A stretch of 7,362 nucleotides of DNA, from assembly GCA_012719255.1 (NCBI GenBank), contig JAAYAS010000235.1:1-7362 (forward strand), in the 5' to 3' direction. Origin of the DNA: Microbacteriaceae bacterium (GTDB lineage Bacteria; Actinomycetota; Actinomycetes; Actinomycetales; Microbacteriaceae). The position numbers were made by a program, and so were the translations under genes. Below, piece after piece: positions 4,493 through 7,362 of this stretch (positions are counted from its first letter, which is position 1; the number at the start of each line of letters is the position of its first letter). The notes below the pieces were generated by a model. That model was given only the letters and a program-made list of their open reading frames with translations. It ran no database searches and had not been told where the DNA came from.

Positions 4493-5614
4493 ATGACCTC
4501 GCTCGACGACCTCCCCCTGCGCGACGACCTCCGCGGCCGCAGCGCGTACGGCGCACCGCAGGAGCCGGTGCGCGTCTCGATCAACGTGAACGAGAGCCCC
4601 TTCGACGTGCCCCCGAAGGTCGTCGAGCACGTCGTCGACGAGATCCGCCGCGCCCTCCCCGGCCTCAACCGCTACCCCGACCGCGAGTTCGTGCGGCTGC
4701 GCGAGAAGCTCGCCGCCTACCTCGGCCACGGCCTCACCGCCGAGCGGATCTGGGCCGCGAACGGCTCGAACGAGGTGCTCCAGCACCTGCTGCAGGCGTT
4801 CGCCGGACCCGGCCGCACCGTCATGGGCTTCGGCCCCACCTACTCGATGTACCCGCTGCTGTCGGCCGGCGTCGGCAGCGAGTGGATCGCCGCCGAGCGC
4901 GACGCCGACTTCGAGCTCTCGCCCGGCACCGCGGCCGCCGCGACCGCCGAGCGCCAGCCCGACGTGCTCATCCTCTGCGCCCCGAACAACCCCACCGGCA
5001 CGCCGGTCTCGCTCGAGACGATCGCCGCCTGCTACGACGCGACCGACGGCATCGTCATCGTCGACGAGGCCTACGCCGAGTTCCAGCCCGACGGCACCCC
5101 CTCGGCGCTCGAGCTGCTGCCCGGCCGGCCGCGCCTGGTCGTCAGCCGCACGATGTCGAAGGCGTTCGCCTACGCCGGCGCCCGCCTCGGCTACCTCGCC
5201 GCCGACCCCGCCGTCACCGAGGCGGTGCGGCTCGTGCGCCTGCCCTACCACCTCTCGGCGATCACGCAGGCCGCCGCCTGCGGCGCCCTCGACTGCGCCG
5301 ACGTCATGCTCGCCGAGGTCGACCGCATCCGCGTGCAGCGCGACCGCCTGCTCGAGGAGATCGCCGCCCTCGGCTACCGCGTCTACCGCTCCACCGCGAA
5401 CTTCGTCACCTTCGGCGGCGTCGCCGACCCGAACGCGATGTTCGAGGAGTTCCGCCGCCGCTCCATCCTCATCCGCGACAACGGCCTGCCGAACTGCCTG
5501 CGGGTCACCGCCGGCACCGAGGAGGAGACCACGGCATTCCTCGACGCGCTCGCCGAGATCACCCGCGAGCGGCCCGAGCTGCGGCTCGCCGAGCCGGCCC
5601 CCGCCGCCGGCTGA
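4493..5614 (+). CDS. hisC: Histidinol-phosphate aminotransferase HisC
   Basis: A 373-aa PLP enzyme of aminotransferase fold type I. It converts imidazole-acetol phosphate plus glutamate to L-histidinol phosphate and 2-oxoglutarate (histidine pathway, cytosol). The N-terminal SLDDLPLRDDLRG (3-15) and NVNESPF (31-37) are typical of HisC. The PLP site includes the AANGSNEV turn (88-95), Tyr117 region, APNNPTG (163-169), D191 in VDEAYAEF, the Schiff-base Lys223 in SRTMSKAFA, and Arg231. The substrate-carboxylate Arg337 lies in NCLRVTAG. Length is normal for the family (about 350-380). The ATG at 4493 fits the leaderless promoter 6 nt upstream. It is the first visible gene of the his cluster; no hisD lies between it and the LysM gene. 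hisB follows after 100 nt. The C-terminus ends in an Ala/Pro-rich tail. Confidence 0.95.
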   Translation: MTSLDDLPLRDDLRGRSAYGAPQEPVRVSINVNESPFDVPPKVVEHVVDEIRRALPGLNRYPDREFVRLREKLAAYLGHGLTAERIWAANGSNEVLQHLLQAFAGPGRTVMGFGPTYSMYPLLSAGVGSEWIAAERDADFELSPGTAAAATAERQPDVLILCAPNNPTGTPVSLETIAACYDATDGIVIVDEAYAEFQPDGTPSALELLPGRPRLVVSRTMSKAFAYAGARLGYLAADPAVTEAVRLVRLPYHLSAITQAAACGALDCADVMLAEVDRIRVQRDRLLEEIAALGYRVYRSTANFVTFGGVADPNAMFEEFRRRSILIRDNGLPNCLRVTAGTEEETTAFLDALAEITRERPELRLAEPAPAAG

Positions 5615-5714
5615 GCCCCGGCCCCGCCCCGAACCGACCACCGACTCCGCCGCGCGGGCCCGCCGAGCGCGCCCCCGGCCATCCGCCCCACCACTCAGGG
5701 AGAGTGACCACCAC

Positions 5715-6338
5715 ATGACCGAGCAGACGCCCCCGACCGGCCGCCGCGTCGCCACCGAGCGCCGCGAGACGAGCGAGTCGACCGTCGAGGTGACCATCGA
5801 CCTCGACGGCAGCGGCCGCAGCGACATCGACACCGGCGTGCCGTTCTACGACCACATGCTCACCGCCTTCGCGAAGCACTCGCTGAGCGACCTCACCGTG
5901 AAGTCGGTCGGCGACGTGCACATCGACGAGCACCACACCATCGAGGACACCGCGATCGTCCTCGGCCGGGCGATCCGCGAGGCGCTCGGCGACAAGCGCG
6001 GCATCGCCCGCTACGCCGACGCGATGTGCCCCCTCGACGAGGCGCTCGCGCAGGCCGTCGTCGACATCTCGGGCCGGCCGTTCCTCGTGCACTCCGGCGA
6101 GCCCGAGGGCTTCGAGCTCCACCGCATCGGCGGCCACTTCACCGGCTCGATGGTGCGGCACGTCTTCGAGGCGATCGCGTTCCACGCCGGCCTCACCGTG
6201 CACCTGCGCGTGCTCGCCGGCCGCGACCCGCACCACATCGCCGAGGCCGAGTTCAAGGCGTTCGCCCGCGCGTTCCGCTTCGCGAAGCGCCACGACCCCG
6301 AGGTCGAGGGCATCCCCTCGACCAAGGGCGCCCTGTGA
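5715..6338 (+). CDS. hisB: Imidazoleglycerol-phosphate dehydratase HisB
   Basis: A 207-aa monofunctional dehydratase that converts D-erythro-imidazole-glycerol phosphate to imidazole-acetol phosphate, the substrate of HisC. The family normally forms a 24-mer with two Mn ions per active site. Visible signatures are FYDHML (44-49), HHTIED (73-78), DEALAQA (108-114), DPHHIAEAEFKAFARA (171-186, metal ligands and catalytic Glu) and the C-terminal STKGAL (202-207). It lacks the histidinol-phosphatase domain of enterobacterial HisB, as is usual in actinobacteria. The length is normal. The ATG at 5715 has AGGGAG at 5697-5702, a rather long 12-nt spacing. A GTG at 5704 is out of frame. The stop codon overlaps the hisH start (GTGA), indicating translational coupling. 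No promoter is seen in the hisC-hisB gap. Confidence 0.96.
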   Translation: MTEQTPPTGRRVATERRETSESTVEVTIDLDGSGRSDIDTGVPFYDHMLTAFAKHSLSDLTVKSVGDVHIDEHHTIEDTAIVLGRAIREALGDKRGIARYADAMCPLDEALAQAVVDISGRPFLVHSGEPEGFELHRIGGHFTGSMVRHVFEAIAFHAGLTVHLRVLAGRDPHHIAEAEFKAFARAFRFAKRHDPEVEGIPSTKGAL

Positions 6339-7090
6339 GCGCGCGCCGCCCCGGCGTCGTCGTGCTCGACTACGGGTCGGGCAACGTCCACTCCGTCGCG
6401 AAGGCGCTCGAGGCCGCCGGCGCCGACGTCGAGCTCACCGCCGACCCCGACCGCGCCGTCGAGGCCGACGGCCTGCTCGTGCCCGGCGTCGGCAGCTTCG
6501 GCGCCGTCATGCACGCGCTCGCCGCCGCCCAGGGGCCCCGCATCATCGACCGGCGGCTCGCCGGCGGCCGACCGGTGCTCGGCATCTGCGTCGGCATGCA
6601 GGTGCTCTTCGGCCGCGGCACCGAGGGCACCGCCCTCGACGCCCCGAGCGCCGTCGACACCGCCCCGGCCGCCCCCGAGCGGCACGCGCACGCGAAGGGC
6701 GCCGACGAGTTCTGGTGGGACGAGCACGCCCCCGCTGACGACGACGGCATCGCCGGCCTCGACCAGTGGCCCGGCACCGTGCGGCGCCTGCGCGCCGACG
6801 TGCTGCCGCACATGGGGTGGAACCGCGTCGAGCCCGCCGAGGGCACCGAGCTGTTCCGCGGCGTCGAGGACGAGCACTTCTACTTCGTGCACAGCTTCGC
6901 GGCGACCGACATCGAGCTCGACGAGCAGATCCCGCACGCCGCGCCCATCCGCAAGACGCACGTGCACTACGGCGAGCGCTTCCTCGCCGCCGTCGAGAAC
7001 GGCCCGCTCAGCGCCACCCAGTTCCACCCCGAGAAGTCGGGCCGCGCGGGCATCGCGCTGCTGCGCAACTGGGTCTCGGCGCTCGCCTGA
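6335..7090 (+). CDS. hisH: Imidazole glycerol phosphate synthase, glutaminase subunit HisH
   Basis: A 251-aa class I glutamine amidotransferase. It hydrolyses glutamine and passes ammonia to HisF, which makes imidazole-glycerol phosphate and AICAR from PRFAR. The nucleophile is Cys85 in GICVGMQ (83-89). The His231 and Glu233 partners are in FHPEKSG (230-236). The oxyanion-strand motif PGVG is at 50-53, and the conserved PHMGWN is at 158-163. LDYGSGNVHS (11-20) is the family's opening. HisH is usually about 200-215 aa. The excess here is an insertion at about residues 97-138, between MQVLFGRGTE and the IAGLDQWPGTV segment, rich in A/D/P/H. The GTG at 6335 overlaps the hisB stop by 4 nt (GTGA), so translation is probably coupled. 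HisF is not in the window. hisA follows after 87 nt. Confidence 0.95.
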   Translation: MSARRPGVVVLDYGSGNVHSVAKALEAAGADVELTADPDRAVEADGLLVPGVGSFGAVMHALAAAQGPRIIDRRLAGGRPVLGICVGMQVLFGRGTEGTALDAPSAVDTAPAAPERHAHAKGADEFWWDEHAPADDDGIAGLDQWPGTVRRLRADVLPHMGWNRVEPAEGTELFRGVEDEHFYFVHSFAATDIELDEQIPHAAPIRKTHVHYGERFLAAVENGPLSATQFHPEKSGRAGIALLRNWVSALA

Positions 7091-7101
7091 GCCGCCGCGA
7101 C

Positions 7102-7107
7102 TACGCT
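7102..7107 (+). promoter_or_regulatory. Possible internal promoter -10 TACGCT ahead of hisA
   Basis: TACGCT (TANNNT class) lies 11 nt after the hisH stop. With a start near 7114 it would give a leader of about 64 nt ending in GAAGGA (7163-7168), 9 nt before the hisA GTG. No clear -35 is visible, so this could be chance. Confidence 0.3.
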
Positions 7108-7116
7108 GGTGGGGTC

Positions 7117-7132
7117 GCGCGCCCCGGCGCGC
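7117..7132 (+). repeat. GC-rich hairpin in the hisH-hisA gap
   Basis: GCGCGCC (7117-7123) and GGCGCGC (7126-7132) are exact reverse complements with a 2-nt centre, so about 6 bp would pair around a 4-nt loop. Outer GGGG (7111-7114) and CCCC (7132-7135) could extend it across a bulge. It may act as an intercistronic processing or stability element. In DNA this GC-rich it could also arise by chance. Confidence 0.35.
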
Positions 7133-7177
7133 CCCGAACTCCCTCCATCCGCCTCCGATCCCGAAGGACATTGCTCC

Positions 7178-7362
7178 GTGAGCGAATTCACCACCTCGCC
7201 CGAACTCGTGCTGTTCCCCGCCGTCGACATCGCCGACGGCAAGGCCGTGCGCCTCGTGCAGGGCGAGGCCGACTCGGCCACCTCGTACGGCGACCCCGTC
7301 GACGCCGCCGCCGACTGGGCCGACCAGGGCGCCGAGTGGATCCACCTCGTCGACCTCGACGC
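7178..7362 (+). CDS. hisA: HisA/PriA phosphoribosyl isomerase, 5' part (cut by window edge)
   Basis: The first 61 residues of a (beta/alpha)8-barrel isomerase that converts ProFAR to PRFAR, the substrate of HisH/HisF. Most actinobacteria have the bifunctional PriA form, which also does the TrpF step of tryptophan synthesis. That can be expected here but cannot be proven from this fragment. LVLFPAVDIADGKAVRLVQG (10-29) carries the conserved first-strand catalytic Asp (D17). ADSATSYGDPVDAAADWADQGAEW and IHLVDLDA follow as in the family. The GTG at 7178 is chosen from GAAGGA at 7163-7168 and from the family start. An in-frame GTG at 7109 would add 23 Pro/Ala-rich residues unlike the family. The gene continues beyond the window. 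Confidence 0.93.
   Translation, partial: MSEFTTSPELVLFPAVDIADGKAVRLVQGEADSATSYGDPVDAAADWADQGAEWIHLVDLD

Noticed and set aside
4304..5833. Minus-strand 509-aa open frame antisense to hisC and part of hisB
   Set aside because: Repetitive G/A/V/E/D-rich translation with no motif; a shadow of high-GC coding on the other strand, where hisC is unambiguous.
7109..7177. In-frame GTG extending hisA by 23 residues
   Set aside because: It begins 1 nt after the TACGCT hexamer, too close for initiation from that promoter. The extension is Pro/Ala-rich and unlike HisA/PriA, and a ribosome site precedes the GTG at 7178.
6011..7345. Minus-strand 444-aa open frame antisense to hisB-hisH-hisA
   Set aside because: Same antisense artefact. 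All three sense genes have complete family signatures.
1..7362. tRNA, rRNA, CRISPR arrays, insertion sequences or prophage signs
   Set aside because: No cloverleaf, no regularly spaced repeats, no transposase or integrase motifs. The window is ordinary core chromosome apart from the SOS intergenic region.

Overview
The window is a very GC-rich stretch of bacterial chromosome. It is most likely from an actinobacterium and probably from Microbacteriaceae. This rests on the strong G/C bias at third codon positions, TANNNT -10 hexamers lying 6-9 nt from start codons (leaderless transcripts), a divergent lexA/LysM pair, a monofunctional hisB, and a hisC-hisB-hisH-hisA(priA) gene order. The family assignment is inference from these traits; no database search was possible.

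Layout. Positions 1-1110 (minus strand) hold a Cupin_3-type small protein and, upstream of it, a single-domain RsmC/YbxB-like methyltransferase. A 42-bp perfect palindrome closes this unit. Positions 1194-2954 (plus) encode the ribosome-associated GTPase HflX, divergent from the methyltransferase. Positions 2990-3628 (minus) encode the SOS repressor LexA, convergent with hflX and separated from it by only 35 bp. Positions 3899-4249 (plus) encode a 116-aa membrane-anchored LysM protein, divergent from lexA. Two GC-rich hairpins (4293-4379) follow it. Positions 4493-7362 (plus) hold histidine biosynthesis genes hisC, hisB, hisH and the 5' part of hisA/priA, which runs off the window edge.

The most interesting part is the 270-bp lexA/LysM intergenic region. 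It contains several sequences resembling the actinobacterial LexA operator (TCGAAC-N4-GTTCGA). One overlaps the best lexA -35 candidate and another overlaps the best -10 candidate of the LysM gene. A short single-TM LysM protein divergent from lexA under LexA control matches, in position and architecture, the SOS-induced division inhibitors YneA (Bacillus) and ChiZ/Rv2719c (Mycobacterium). I infer that it is the checkpoint protein that halts division during DNA damage.

The rest is conserved housekeeping: ribosome rescue or splitting (HflX), rRNA modification (RsmC-like) and histidine synthesis. Points worth a second look are the three leaderless start sites, a roughly 40-residue insertion in HisH, a cupin lacking the canonical metal ligands, and recurring GCATCCG inverted repeats.
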